Shown here in pieces: positions 8,607 to 17,884 of a DNA stretch of 57,457 nucleotides. The stretch is from a bacterium (GTDB lineage: Bacteria > Myxococcota_A > Bradymonadia > Bradymonadales > Bradymonadaceae): positions 1 to 57,457 of the forward strand of contig JAUIBR010000045.1 of assembly GCA_030427705.1 (NCBI GenBank). The letters run 5' to 3'. Every line of letters starts with the position of its first letter. Within the stretch, counting starts at the first letter, position 1. The notes under the pieces are model-generated. The model was not told the DNA's origin and searched no databases. It worked only from the letters and a program-made list of their open reading frames with translations. The translations under genes were made by a program, and so were the position numbers.

Positions 8607-10219
8607 CGAGCTTTTTTTTAGCGCTCTTCTTTGTCATTCCTGCGTCTGTTGATGCGCAGGAACCTGAAGTTCCGCCCGCAAGAGTGGCGCCGACCATCGT
8701 CCTGAATTTCGATCGACTGTGCGCCGACGTCGCGAGCGAGAGCAAACTGGCCAGCGAACTGCGTCTCCGTGTCCCAGAAGCGATCGTGACGCTGGGTGAA
8801 GTTGATGCGCCGACCGCTTGGCGAATCGTGTGGCAAACGGACGACGAGGGGTTATGTCAGCTCGACGTCGTAAGTCCGGACGCCGACCGCTCTAGAATCG
8901 AATTCAAGAACCCTTCAGATGCCCGCGAGATGGAGCTTATCGCTAGCCAAGTTGCGTTCCTGGTGACGATGAATCCCATCGAAGTCGAGCCTGCAGCTGC
9001 GGTAGAAAAGCCAAAGGAGGATCCGCCCGTCGTTGAAGAACCTCCTGCCGAAGAACCCAAACCAGAAGAGCCAAAACCTGAGGAAGAGCCAAAGCCTGAA
9101 GAACCAGTCGTCGAGGTCCCTCCCGAAGAACCGGCCCCGGAAGAGGAAGACTATGTCGTTGTGCCGTTCGTCTTTTCGGTGGCGCCCGGTCTACATTTCC
9201 CGCATCGGCACGCTGCTAACCTCGTGCCTCGACTGAACTTTGGATTTATCGGTGGAACACACTACGGGCTCGATGGATTTGAAGCGTCGCTCGTATTAAA
9301 TCGGGAGCGCTACTTCATGCGTGGGGTGCAAATCGCGATGGGGTTCAACCAGGTCCACGGCAGCGTGGATGGCGTGCAGGTAGCCATGGGCGCCAATATG
9401 GCAGGTCCAGAGTCGAAAGGCGTCTCGGTGGCGTTTGGCGCAAATCTAGCCGACGGAAACTTCCAAGGCGTCCAAGCCGCGTTTGGCGCGAACATCGCTG
9501 AGGGTGACGTCGACGGGGTTCAGACCGCCTTCGGCGCGAATATGTCACGACGCGTGAATGGGGCTCAAGTGGCCTTCGGCGCCAGCGTCGCCAACGAGGT
9601 GGACGGGGTTCAGATTGCGGTCGCAAACGTTGTCGGAAAGGTCGATGGCGCGCAGATAGGTGGCGTCAACGCGGCTACTGAGGTCGACGGCGCTCAGATA
9701 GGCTTGGTCAATGTGGCAGACAAAAGTGACGTGCCGATCGGCCTAATAAGTATCATGTTCGACCAACCTGTGTTGGTGACCATCTGGGGTGGTGTTTCGT
9801 CACCAACCTTCTTTGGCATCCAGCATGGTGGAAAGCACCTGCGATACATGTACGGCGCGAGCTTCCACCCCTCCAACGACGAGGCAGATTCATCTCCACT
9901 CATCGGATTAGGCATTGGAGTTGGTTATCACTCGGGTCCGATGATTGGAGACCTCTACTTCGATATCGACGCGATTGCGCAGCAGGTATCACAGGGTGAT
10001 TTCGCGAAGCAGAGTTTTCTGGCGACCTTGCGGCTCGTGTTTGGATGGCAGTTTACGGACAGGTTCTCAGTGTTTGCGGGCCCCTCGGTAAACTGGATGT
10101 TGACCGACGATGATGACGCCTACGGACTGCCCTTTGGCTCGATTGAACCCTATTCAAACGAACCCGGCCAAGCCGCTGCTTGGCTGTGGCCCGGTCTGTT
10201 GATCGGCGTGCAGTTTTAA
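8591..10219 (+). CDS. Surface protein with LA_2272-type GVQ-A-GAN repeats
   Basis: 542 residues. A Sec signal (MRRAVTSFFLALFFVIPASVDA) is followed by a globular region to about 135, a Pro/Glu-rich spacer at about 138-185 (many PKPEEP units) suited to crossing peptidoglycan, then a beta-rich domain. Residues of about 238-380 hold about nine tandem repeats of 14-18 residues with core (V/N)GVQxAFGAN, later drifting to DGAQIGxVNVA. This resembles the LA_2272-type surface repeats described from Leptospira. The last 170 residues look like outer-membrane beta-strands and end in QF, an aromatic C-terminus typical of barrel proteins. It overlaps the anti-sigma gene by 16 bases, and its stop overlaps that of the convergent kinase gene. 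Confidence 0.8.
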   Translation: MRRAVTSFFLALFFVIPASVDAQEPEVPPARVAPTIVLNFDRLCADVASESKLASELRLRVPEAIVTLGEVDAPTAWRIVWQTDDEGLCQLDVVSPDADRSRIEFKNPSDAREMELIASQVAFLVTMNPIEVEPAAAVEKPKEDPPVVEEPPAEEPKPEEPKPEEEPKPEEPVVEVPPEEPAPEEEDYVVVPFVFSVAPGLHFPHRHAANLVPRLNFGFIGGTHYGLDGFEASLVLNRERYFMRGVQIAMGFNQVHGSVDGVQVAMGANMAGPESKGVSVAFGANLADGNFQGVQAAFGANIAEGDVDGVQTAFGANMSRRVNGAQVAFGASVANEVDGVQIAVANVVGKVDGAQIGGVNAATEVDGAQIGLVNVADKSDVPIGLISIMFDQPVLVTIWGGVSSPTFFGIQHGGKHLRYMYGASFHPSNDEADSSPLIGLGIGVGYHSGPMIGDLYFDIDAIAQQVSQGDFAKQSFLATLRLVFGWQFTDRFSVFAGPSVNWMLTDDDDAYGLPFGSIEPYSNEPGQAAAWLWPGLLIGVQF

Positions 10220-12300
10220 GAACGCATTCCTAGATCGACGGTCACATCAAACGATTCCGTGAGAGCCTGTTCTTCGATCGTCGGATGTGTGGTGTCCGAC
10301 GAGTTCCACCATTCGAACGCATCCTCGGGGGTCCAATTTCCTGCGTCCGCGCAGGCCTCAAACCTCGAGATGAGTTCTCGCATCGACTTGGGGCGCTCGA
10401 CCGGGTCTGGCTGAAGGCAGTGCATGATCAGGGCTTCAAGGTCGTCCGGAATATCGAAATCCACTGCTAGTGATGGCATCTCGGGCAAGGATTGGCTTTG
10501 CTTCACCAAAACAGCAACGGCGCTGTGACCTTCAAACGCCGAGCGGCCCGTCAATAACATGTACGCCACCGCACCCACGGCGTAGATATCCGCAGCCGGC
10601 GCAGCCGAGTTTGGGTCCTCAAACGCTTCGGGCGACATGAAGCCTGGCGTCCCCGAGATGTTGTTGGTCTGGTCCAAGCTGTCCGTAGACTCAAACTCAC
10701 GCACGAGCCCGAAATCCAAGACCTTCACGAAGTCGAAATGGCCACCACGGTTGGTGACAAAGATGTTGGAGGGCTTGATATCACGGTGAATCAACCCGAT
10801 TTCATGTGCTTCATTCAGGGAATCGCAGACCTGCAGCATCAGATAGATGACTCGAGCAGCCGGAATCGGCCCATTGAGGTTGACCAGATCCAGGGTCGTC
10901 ATACCTTCCAGGAACTCCATGGCATAATAGAACACGCCGTCAGGAGTCCGACCGTAGTCGTAGATGATGATGGTGTTTGGATGGGTTAGGCGGCACGTCA
11001 GCTGCACTTCACGTTCGAAGCGCCGTACCGCGGAGCTGGAGATGACTTCAGGCTTCAACAGCTTGATCGCCGTCGGGCGACGTAACATCGCGTGGCTTGC
11101 CCGATAGACGTCGCCCATGCCGCCACTGCCTATCTTGCTCTCAATAGTGTATTGGCCCAGCTTCACGGAGCCCTTCACCGCTTCATCAAGTTTTCGTCTG
11201 AAATCTTGTGCGGCATGGACCCCGACGCCGATTCCCGCGAGCAGCGCCAGCAACGTCACAAAGAGAATCATGTTCCGTTGTTGATCCAGAACTGTGACGT
11301 AATCTGAATTCGGCACCATGACGACGATGCTGAAATCTGTTTCCCCCAGCACATATGGGCGAACTCCCGCCCACCAAGCGTGGCCGTCGAAATTGAACTT
11401 CACAACCTTTTCGTTGGTGTTGTCGAGCGCTTGAAGCGCGTCGCTGATCGCGAACTTGTCGAGTTTCGACGGTTCCGAAAGGACCGCCGCGCGGCGCGCC
11501 TCGACGGAGCCGAACGTGCCTTCGGCGTCATGGGGCAATCCCAACACCCGATTGTCTTCGGTGAGGACCGAAGCGTATCCATGATCACTGGCCGCGAGTT
11601 TGGCGGTGAAGGCCGATACGTCCTGCAACATCACGTCCATCGCCAGAACGTAGGTCTGATTGTCGACTCTGTTGACTATCTTGTTGGAGGCCGTGATTCC
11701 CGGGTCTTTTGTCGTGAAGAATGAATAGGGTTGCGTCCACCAAATTTGGCGCGGCTTCAGTCCAGCGGCACCTTGGTACCACGGGCGTTTGCGCGGGTCG
11801 TAGTCGAGCTCCTTGGTGGTCTCCTCGATGAGCTTCCCGGACTTGTCCCAGCGGTACCAAAGCGTGGTATCTCCACGAACAGGGCGGTTTGTCATGCGAT
11901 TTCGCCACTGCTCACCATCCTTCAAGAGGAGGTACTCAGCACCGTCGTCGCGCGCTAGCAAGAGTGAGGTAATCTGCGGATTGTTCTTTAGAACGGGAAT
12001 GAACCGCTTGTTCAGCGACTCCGCTTCGGTGATATCGAACGCGATGTGTTCGACGATTTCGCTCTGAACGGCGAGGTGACTTTCCACCGGCTCGAAGAAC
12101 CGTTTCATGTCCGTTTCAGTTCGGTCGGCGGCGGTCTTAATCGCGGCCGACGACAGTTGGTTGACGGCCCTGTAGCCGCCGATCAAGAAGACTGCGCCAA
12201 TCGCGCCACTCGTGATCAAAATCAGGATCACCAGGTTGCGGACGAGAGTCGACTTCGTCTGCTCGCTAAGCGAGGCAGCAACATGTGCTTCTGTGTCCAA
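10216..12300 (-). CDS. Membrane Ser/Thr protein kinase with Cache-type sensor
   Basis: 694 residues with a TTG start at 12300, the only usual start codon before the first membrane helix without meeting a stop; no clear Shine-Dalgarno is seen, so translation may be coupled to the gene 8 bases upstream. Parts: transmembrane helix at about 21-43, extracytoplasmic dCache-like sensor at about 50-325 (RKRPWYQGAAG, then ITASNKIVNRV), second helix at about 333-357, and a kinase domain at about 380-650 with glycine loop GSGGMGDVY, AIKLLKP lysine, HRDIKPSN catalytic loop, DFGLVRE and SPE. All catalytic residues are present. It probably transduces a small-molecule signal. Confidence 0.92.
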   Translation of the reverse strand: MDTEAHVAASLSEQTKSTLVRNLVILILITSGAIGAVFLIGGYRAVNQLSSAAIKTAADRTETDMKRFFEPVESHLAVQSEIVEHIAFDITEAESLNKRFIPVLKNNPQITSLLLARDDGAEYLLLKDGEQWRNRMTNRPVRGDTTLWYRWDKSGKLIEETTKELDYDPRKRPWYQGAAGLKPRQIWWTQPYSFFTTKDPGITASNKIVNRVDNQTYVLAMDVMLQDVSAFTAKLAASDHGYASVLTEDNRVLGLPHDAEGTFGSVEARRAAVLSEPSKLDKFAISDALQALDNTNEKVVKFNFDGHAWWAGVRPYVLGETDFSIVVMVPNSDYVTVLDQQRNMILFVTLLALLAGIGVGVHAAQDFRRKLDEAVKGSVKLGQYTIESKIGSGGMGDVYRASHAMLRRPTAIKLLKPEVISSSAVRRFEREVQLTCRLTHPNTIIIYDYGRTPDGVFYYAMEFLEGMTTLDLVNLNGPIPAARVIYLMLQVCDSLNEAHEIGLIHRDIKPSNIFVTNRGGHFDFVKVLDFGLVREFESTDSLDQTNNISGTPGFMSPEAFEDPNSAAPAADIYAVGAVAYMLLTGRSAFEGHSAVAVLVKQSQSLPEMPSLAVDFDIPDDLEALIMHCLQPDPVERPKSMRELISRFEACADAGNWTPEDAFEWWNSSDTTHPTIEEQALTESFDVTVDLGMRS

Positions 12301-12308
12301 GGGGGCGG

Positions 12309-13355
12309 CTAGTCCAGGGTTTCGAAGATGGTCTCTTCGTTGGACACGGGCTGCCAGCGCTGCATCTGATTTCTACCGCCTTTCTTCGCAGCGTGGAGGG
12401 CTTGTGATGCCCGTGCCAGTAGTTGTTCTGGGTTGTCGACAGGACCCGCTGCAGCCAGACCAATGCTGACCGTAACGTGTTTTGCGACGTCGGAAACTTC
12501 GTGAGAAATGCCGAGCTCGGCGATTCCTTTGATAATCTTGTCGGCCACCGACTGTGCGCCATCCGGGTCAGTGTCGGGCAGGATGATGCAGAACTCTTCC
12601 CCGCCGAATCGTGCGACAAAGTCCGCCGGCCGTCTCGCCGTGTCGGCCATGACTTTTGCCACGGAGGTCAGGCAACGGTCACCGGCACCATGTCCATATC
12701 GGTCGTTGAACCGGCGGAAGTAATCGACATCTACCATCAGCAATGCGAGCGGAATCTCGCCGCGTCGTGCACGTGCCAGTTCATTCGATAGTTTTTCGTC
12801 AAATGCACGTCGGTTTCCAACATCGGTCAACGGGTCGGTGACCGTAAGCTCTTCAAGCGAGGCGTTGATACGGGCGAGCCGGGCATTGAGCACTTCGAGT
12901 TCGCGCTCTTGTTGACGCAATCGGATGACGTTTCGAAGTCGTGCGATGAGCTCTTCTTTGTGAAACGGGGTCGAGATGTAGTCGTCGGCGCCGGAGTTCA
13001 AAAGCTCAACATGAGCGTTCACGCTGTCGTCGCCAGTCACCACCACAACCGGGGTGCGTCGAAGGTTGGAGTCATGGCGAATATTACTTAGCAGTTCCTT
13101 GCCGCTCAGCTCCGGCATATTGAGGTCCGTGACGACCGCCAACGGACGAGCAACCTGAATAGCTTCCCACGCCGCCGCACCATCTGCGTAGGAGGCGACG
13201 TTGTATGCTTCCTCCAAAATGTCGCGAATTCGCTTGCGCTTGGCTTCGTCGTCTTCCGCGACGATCACGTCTGGAACCACGTCTACGTTGCCGGCACGAG
13301 GCTGTTTCACAGTCACGTTGCGCTCAGGTACCCAAGCTTTTTCGTCGTCACTCAT
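12309..13355 (-). CDS. Response regulator with GGDEF diguanylate cyclase domain
   Basis: 348 residues. The receiver domain at about 28-145 has the acidic pair (VAEDDE), phospho-acceptor Asp in VVTDLNMPELSG and the Thr in VVVVTGDD, but the conserved Lys before Pro is Thr (DDYISTPF). A short helix links it to a GGDEF domain at about 180-335 with DVDYFRRFND and the active-site motif FGGEEF. RPAD lies five residues before the motif, matching the RxxD product-inhibition site. It should make c-di-GMP from two GTP. SD-like GGTGATGAG precedes the ATG. It lies 8 bases before the Ser/Thr kinase gene, so kinase signalling and c-di-GMP may be linked. Confidence 0.92.
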   Translation of the reverse strand: MSDDEKAWVPERNVTVKQPRAGNVDVVPDVIVAEDDEAKRKRIRDILEEAYNVASYADGAAAWEAIQVARPLAVVTDLNMPELSGKELLSNIRHDSNLRRTPVVVVTGDDSVNAHVELLNSGADDYISTPFHKEELIARLRNVIRLRQQERELEVLNARLARINASLEELTVTDPLTDVGNRRAFDEKLSNELARARRGEIPLALLMVDVDYFRRFNDRYGHGAGDRCLTSVAKVMADTARRPADFVARFGGEEFCIILPDTDPDGAQSVADKIIKGIAELGISHEVSDVAKHVTVSIGLAAAGPVDNPEQLLARASQALHAAKKGGRNQMQRWQPVSNEETIFETLD

Positions 13356-13442
13356 CTCATCACCATTTCGGATTCCCCGTATTGTTCGACAATTTGGCGC
13401 TAATTGAAAGCCCGATTCGCGCAGCCCGTGTGGTGAAGGTCG

Positions 13443-14285
13443 TCAGAATGTCCCGCCGAAGTTGACCACGGTCGGCGTTATCGGCTGCTGCATCACCGTG
13501 TTCTCCTCGGATCGCTGGTTATAGTGGGCCAAAACCGGCAGAAGGTACCCGAACCCAAGTCCGACCACCGTGCCGACCACGATGTCGGAAAGATAGTGTT
13601 TATTGGCCACGATGCGCAGCGTCGCTACCGTGGCTGCCACCGTCAACGACGTCGCACAGGCCGCGATATCTGCGGCGCCGCCGCCATACAAATCCATGTT
13701 CAAATGATGTGCGCATGCCAAACCGGCGCCGGTGAACGCTGCGTTTGCATGCCCGCTTGGGTGACTCTTGGTGCTGCGTTTCGCGCATTCGGGAGACCAA
13801 TCCGGCTCATCATAGCATCGTCCGGCTCCGGGTCTTCGGCGGCCAATCACCCGTTTGGCCACCCCGATGACGAGCGTGCTCAACGCATACGATTGCACGT
13901 TTAGCAGCACCATTTGCGAGCCAACCGTCCATTCGTCGCGAGCCAAGCCCGCAGCGAACACACCATCGATGTTTGGGTACGCCGCGAGGGAAAACACCAG
14001 GATATCGCTCCAGAGCGCGGCGAGTTCTTGGCCGTCCAACGTATCGGCCAAGAGCAGGCTTCGCGTTGCATCATCGAAGAGGATGGGACCAATCCATACA
14101 GCTTCCGTTCGCTCCGGCCAGAGCAGCTCTGTCCCCAGGGAAAGGGCCAATGCCGAACCTGTTATGACGTACTGCGCCGTCGAGAACTTCGGGAAGTTCC
14201 ACTCCACGGGCTTGTCCTGCGCTGCCACCATGCCTTGACTGAGCAAGACGAGTGCGAAGATCAACGCCGCTACAAGACGTCTCAT
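13443..14285 (-). CDS. PAP2-family membrane-associated phosphatase
   Basis: 280 residues with an N-terminal signal or membrane segment (MRRLVAALIFALVLLSQGMV). The three PAP2 motifs are visible in order: KRVIGRRRP, HPSGHANAAF and RIVANKHYLSDIVVG, which supply the catalytic His residues. Family members remove phosphate from lipid phosphates such as phosphatidate or undecaprenyl pyrophosphate at the outer face of the membrane. Its ATG overlaps the stop of the acyltransferase gene (ATGA), consistent with a joint role in phospholipid or lipid-carrier metabolism. A gap of 87 bases follows before the REC-GGDEF gene. Confidence 0.88.
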   Translation of the reverse strand: MRRLVAALIFALVLLSQGMVAAQDKPVEWNFPKFSTAQYVITGSALALSLGTELLWPERTEAVWIGPILFDDATRSLLLADTLDGQELAALWSDILVFSLAAYPNIDGVFAAGLARDEWTVGSQMVLLNVQSYALSTLVIGVAKRVIGRRRPGAGRCYDEPDWSPECAKRSTKSHPSGHANAAFTGAGLACAHHLNMDLYGGGAADIAACATSLTVAATVATLRIVANKHYLSDIVVGTVVGLGFGYLLPVLAHYNQRSEENTVMQQPITPTVVNFGGTF

Positions 14286-15586
14286 AGGTCTACCTCCACT
14301 TCCGACAACGCAGACTCGATTTCTTTGCTTAGCGCTTCACGACGTTCGGCGATTTGGGTTGCTGCGCTGGCGCGGGTTAGTTTCAGCCAACGCACCTTGA
14401 ACGAGGTTCGGCGCATTTCGAGCCACTCCCCATATCGTACTGCAATCAGTCCACAGACGGGGAACGAGAGCCCCGCCACGACGGCCGTCTGCCAGTCGGT
14501 GTAGTAGGCGATCAACAGCGCCTCTGCTGCATATACCAGTGGCATGAGCACCAGTCCCATAATGGCTTTGATGGTGCTAACAAGGTCCAAATGCCGGCCC
14601 GCGATTCGCCGGGAAGCCGGGCCAAACAGTCGATATGGAACCCATCCTGAAATCACGCCGACGACGGCGAATGGTGCGAACACGATCAGCGGAGCCGCGG
14701 TGGCTAAGATTCGTCCAAGAGTGGGCGTGGCACGATGGATTTCTAAGGGTTGCTCGACGCCCAGTGATTTCAGCATCCGGTTGAGATGCAGCACATCTTC
14801 GGCGATTTCGTTGGCCCGAGCCGGGTTCGTCTCGCTCATCTGGCGGTAGGCAGCGGCGAGCACCTGCGCGCGGTCATGGGCCGCAGCGATGTCGTCCTTG
14901 GCATCTTGATTTGTCCATTGCGCCACAGAAACGAGCGTCTGCCAGAGCTCTACCGAATCTGCCTGCAGGACGACTTCACTCAGGTTCTCCGCGATGAGCG
15001 ATGTCACGCGTTTGGCTGTTTCAAACTCTTCGTCGGCGTACTCAGACATGAAGTCAGACATCGGGATGGCGTCCCCGACCTCGACCGCAACGCGCGAGCG
15101 AAACGTGTCTTTGGCTTCATAAAAGAGACCAACGGGCACGATGTGAACATCGGTGCCTTGCGCCTGTGTGCTAAGCGCGATGCGCGCCGCGCCTGTTTTG
15201 AGGCGCTTCATCATTGGGTCGCTGTGGCTGGTGCCTTCCGGGAACATCACGATCGACCGGCCTTCGGCAAATCGGTCGCGGCAGGCATCAAACATCGAAT
15301 CGTTCTTCGATGTGTCGTTTCCATCACTTGAGCGATAGACCGGGAGCGCCCCAAACGCTTCCATGGTCGTTTTGCCCACCGGGTTTTCAAATAGGGTGCT
15401 CTTGGCAAGAAACCCAAATTCGCGGCCGAGTGCGACTCGAACCACAACTGGGTCCATAAGACCGTTTGGATGGTTGGCGGTCACAAGCAGCGGCCCGTCT
15501 GGGAGCTTTTCGACCCCGCGTGCTTCGATACGGCGAAAAAACACTCGCACCGCAGTCAAACACACAAACAGGATGAATCGCTTCAC
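14282..15586 (-). CDS. PlsC-type lysophospholipid/glycerophosphate acyltransferase
   Basis: 434 residues from a GTG start at 15586 with GGAG upstream. The acyltransferase motifs are NHPNGLMD (NHx4D catalytic block, about residue 39) and FPEGTSHSDP (about 116). The C-terminal part has two or three membrane segments (LIVFAPFAVVGVISGWVPY; LVLMPLVYAAEALLIAYYT), as in the longer members annotated as glycerol-3-phosphate or lysophosphatidate acyltransferases. It transfers an acyl chain to glycerophosphate-type acceptors; the exact acceptor is unclear. It is followed with a 4-base overlap by the PAP2 phosphatase and preceded by the symporter gene 13 bases upstream. Confidence 0.9.
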   Translation of the reverse strand: MKRFILFVCLTAVRVFFRRIEARGVEKLPDGPLLVTANHPNGLMDPVVVRVALGREFGFLAKSTLFENPVGKTTMEAFGALPVYRSSDGNDTSKNDSMFDACRDRFAEGRSIVMFPEGTSHSDPMMKRLKTGAARIALSTQAQGTDVHIVPVGLFYEAKDTFRSRVAVEVGDAIPMSDFMSEYADEEFETAKRVTSLIAENLSEVVLQADSVELWQTLVSVAQWTNQDAKDDIAAAHDRAQVLAAAYRQMSETNPARANEIAEDVLHLNRMLKSLGVEQPLEIHRATPTLGRILATAAPLIVFAPFAVVGVISGWVPYRLFGPASRRIAGRHLDLVSTIKAIMGLVLMPLVYAAEALLIAYYTDWQTAVVAGLSFPVCGLIAVRYGEWLEMRRTSFKVRWLKLTRASAATQIAERREALSKEIESALSEVEVDL

Positions 15587-15599
15587 AGGCGCTCCACGC

Positions 15600-17678
15600 T
15601 TAGCCTTCTACGGTTACGACGACATGTTCGTAATGACGGAATCCGGCGTAGGCTTCGAGCTCTTTCGGGAATTCGAGAACGCCGGATGAATTCCCATCTT
15701 GTTCGTCGACGCGACCGTGGACGGACTTCAATCCACCGTGCCATTCGCCGGGCGCCGAGACGACGATCAGGTCACCTGGGTCCACGCCAAGCTTGGCACG
15801 GTCATCCGGGTGCAAGTGAATCATGAGTTCGTCGCCAACCTCTGGAAGACCAGGATGCTCCTCGACGATCTTGAGGTCCAGCTTCAACGACGCGCCGGCA
15901 GGCTTTGGTTCTGAGCCCTTGAAAAGGCGCATGGCCCCTTCTTCGGAGCCCGCAACGAGGTGCGGATGGTCCTCTTTTTCCGTGCGGAAAACCAATGTTG
16001 CGACAATTCCAAGAACTGCCGAAACAGACACACCGAACAACGCACGCATGTATTTGTGCGCCTTCATTCCTTCGCCGCCAGCCTCCGCACCTTGGGCAAT
16101 CGGGTCGATAATCTCAGGGTAGAGCAATGACAGGAACACCGCGGCAGAACCGCCCAGCAAGGTGATGATCGCAGCCTTGTTGTTGTAGCGTGGCCAGGTA
16201 ATCCCCAGAAGCAACGTGACTGCCATCGGCGGGACGACAGCCGCGGTGAACGCGGCATGTGCCGTGAAGATGGAGTCGAACTGCATAAACAGCGGGACGA
16301 TGCTCAATGCCAAGGCGCTGGCAGCGACCGTCGTGAAACGCGCGACCTTGAGGGTGTTGGCGTCGTCATCCGCTTTGTCTTTGGCGAAGTGGGGCAGGTA
16401 GATGTCATTGACGATGACGGCGGATGTCGCCGTCACGAGGGTATCCACGGTAGACATCAGCGCTGCGACCAACGCCGCCATAATCAGTCCAAACACCCCC
16501 GGCATCGCCAAGATGTTAGAGACGATAATGAACACGCCATCTGGATCAGTCATCGGGCTGATCTCGCCAGTCCCAGCCATCACGCGAGCAACCCAACCAA
16601 CGCCGGCAACCGAGACTGCAGCGAGTGGCATCACCACCAGGACGACCAGGGCGACGGCTTTGCGTCCTTCCAACACGTTGCGGGCGGACATGAAGCGCAT
16701 CATCACGCCCTGGTTTATGAAGTAGAAGGCGACGCCCCCTGCCATCGCGTCTTGCCAGAAGACCCCCATCGTATGGAAGGAGGCCGGCTCCTTGAACCCG
16801 GCGAGCCCCAGTTTGTGCGCGGCCGGGAGGCCTGTCCAGAACGCATCCCAACCCCCGACGTGATACACGCCGACGATGAACAATCCGATGCCCACGCCCA
16901 GCAACAAGATGGCCTGGGCGAGGTCGGTCATGATGACGGACGTTTGACCACCAAACGCGACGTAGACTGCAGTTCCGCAGGCAGCCGCGACTGCTGACCA
17001 GAAAATTGGGAAGCCGGTCAGGGTGTTGATCGCCTTACCCAGCGTGAAGTAGTTGATCGAGATATAACCGAGCAGGAACACCAACAGAATCAGAGTGGCG
17101 ATCTTACGTGCACTGGGGCTGAAACGCTTGTTGAAGTACTCCGGAATCGAGCGCAGGCGCCCGTAGTAGATGATGGGCAGCCATACCAGCATCCAGAGCG
17201 GCATCCAGAACCAATCATTGAGATAGTTCATCGTGCTTGAGATACCGAACCGGTAACCGACCGACGCGTACTTGATGAACGAATACGAGCCAATGGTCGT
17301 CGCCACGCAGGATAAGGCGACAAGCCAACCTTTGAAACGACGTCCCCCGAAGAAAAAGTCAGAGGAAGAGCGTGTAAATCGCGCGAAATAGGAACCGACC
17401 GCGATGATGGTCACGAAGTAGAAGACGACGACCGCGATATCCATCCACGTACCGATGAATCCTTCAGTTCCGCGTTCTTTGCCCGTCGCCGGCAGCGGCC
17501 CCGGTTCGCCCGTGGTTTGCAGAAATGCGTGCAGGCCAGCGTAGAAGATAAATCCGCCTACCAAGACCGCCAACAATCGCTTGCTGTTTAGCGCCCCTGC
17601 TCGCCAGGCGATGACGAGTCCCGCCAAGAAAACCAGGCCGCCGATGCCATACATGTAGAAGTATGGATACCACTGCAT
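15600..17678 (-). CDS. Sodium:solute symporter (SSS) with extra C-terminal domain
   Basis: 692 residues. Two extra N-terminal membrane helices come before the usual SSS core, which starts at about residue 75 (AVVVFYFVTIIAVGSYFARF) and has the family motif AFGGQTSVIMTDLAQ in the middle. The membrane part ends at about 585. Residues of about 600-692 form a soluble tail (LMIHLHPDDRAKLGVDPGDL) that resembles the double-psi beta-barrel domain at the C-terminus of molybdopterin-binding oxidoreductases. That assignment is from pattern only. The substrate cannot be told from sequence. The start ATG is preceded by GGAGCGG. It is first of a five-gene minus-strand run. Confidence 0.88.
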   Translation of the reverse strand: MQWYPYFYMYGIGGLVFLAGLVIAWRAGALNSKRLLAVLVGGFIFYAGLHAFLQTTGEPGPLPATGKERGTEGFIGTWMDIAVVVFYFVTIIAVGSYFARFTRSSSDFFFGGRRFKGWLVALSCVATTIGSYSFIKYASVGYRFGISSTMNYLNDWFWMPLWMLVWLPIIYYGRLRSIPEYFNKRFSPSARKIATLILLVFLLGYISINYFTLGKAINTLTGFPIFWSAVAAACGTAVYVAFGGQTSVIMTDLAQAILLLGVGIGLFIVGVYHVGGWDAFWTGLPAAHKLGLAGFKEPASFHTMGVFWQDAMAGGVAFYFINQGVMMRFMSARNVLEGRKAVALVVLVVMPLAAVSVAGVGWVARVMAGTGEISPMTDPDGVFIIVSNILAMPGVFGLIMAALVAALMSTVDTLVTATSAVIVNDIYLPHFAKDKADDDANTLKVARFTTVAASALALSIVPLFMQFDSIFTAHAAFTAAVVPPMAVTLLLGITWPRYNNKAAIITLLGGSAAVFLSLLYPEIIDPIAQGAEAGGEGMKAHKYMRALFGVSVSAVLGIVATLVFRTEKEDHPHLVAGSEEGAMRLFKGSEPKPAGASLKLDLKIVEEHPGLPEVGDELMIHLHPDDRAKLGVDPGDLIVVSAPGEWHGGLKSVHGRVDEQDGNSSGVLEFPKELEAYAGFRHYEHVVVTVEG

Positions 17679-17884
17679 CTTACCGCTCCGCTGTAGTTGG
17701 ACCGCGTTCTATCACGAGACATCCAACGTGCGAAGCATTGGCTTAGGTCATCGGATTTGGGCAAGAAACGAGGGTTCATTTCGGTAAGAGGCTGAAAAAG
17801 GTGACAAAATATGTGAATGAACGGAAACATACATACGTCTATCAGCATCGAACCTGTACTTTCGCGGATTCGCCAAGGGTCCTT

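Noticed and set aside
16257-16997. 246-codon His/Asp-rich frame antisense to the symporter gene
   Set aside because: It shows no motif or signal and lies entirely inside a well-supported membrane protein gene.
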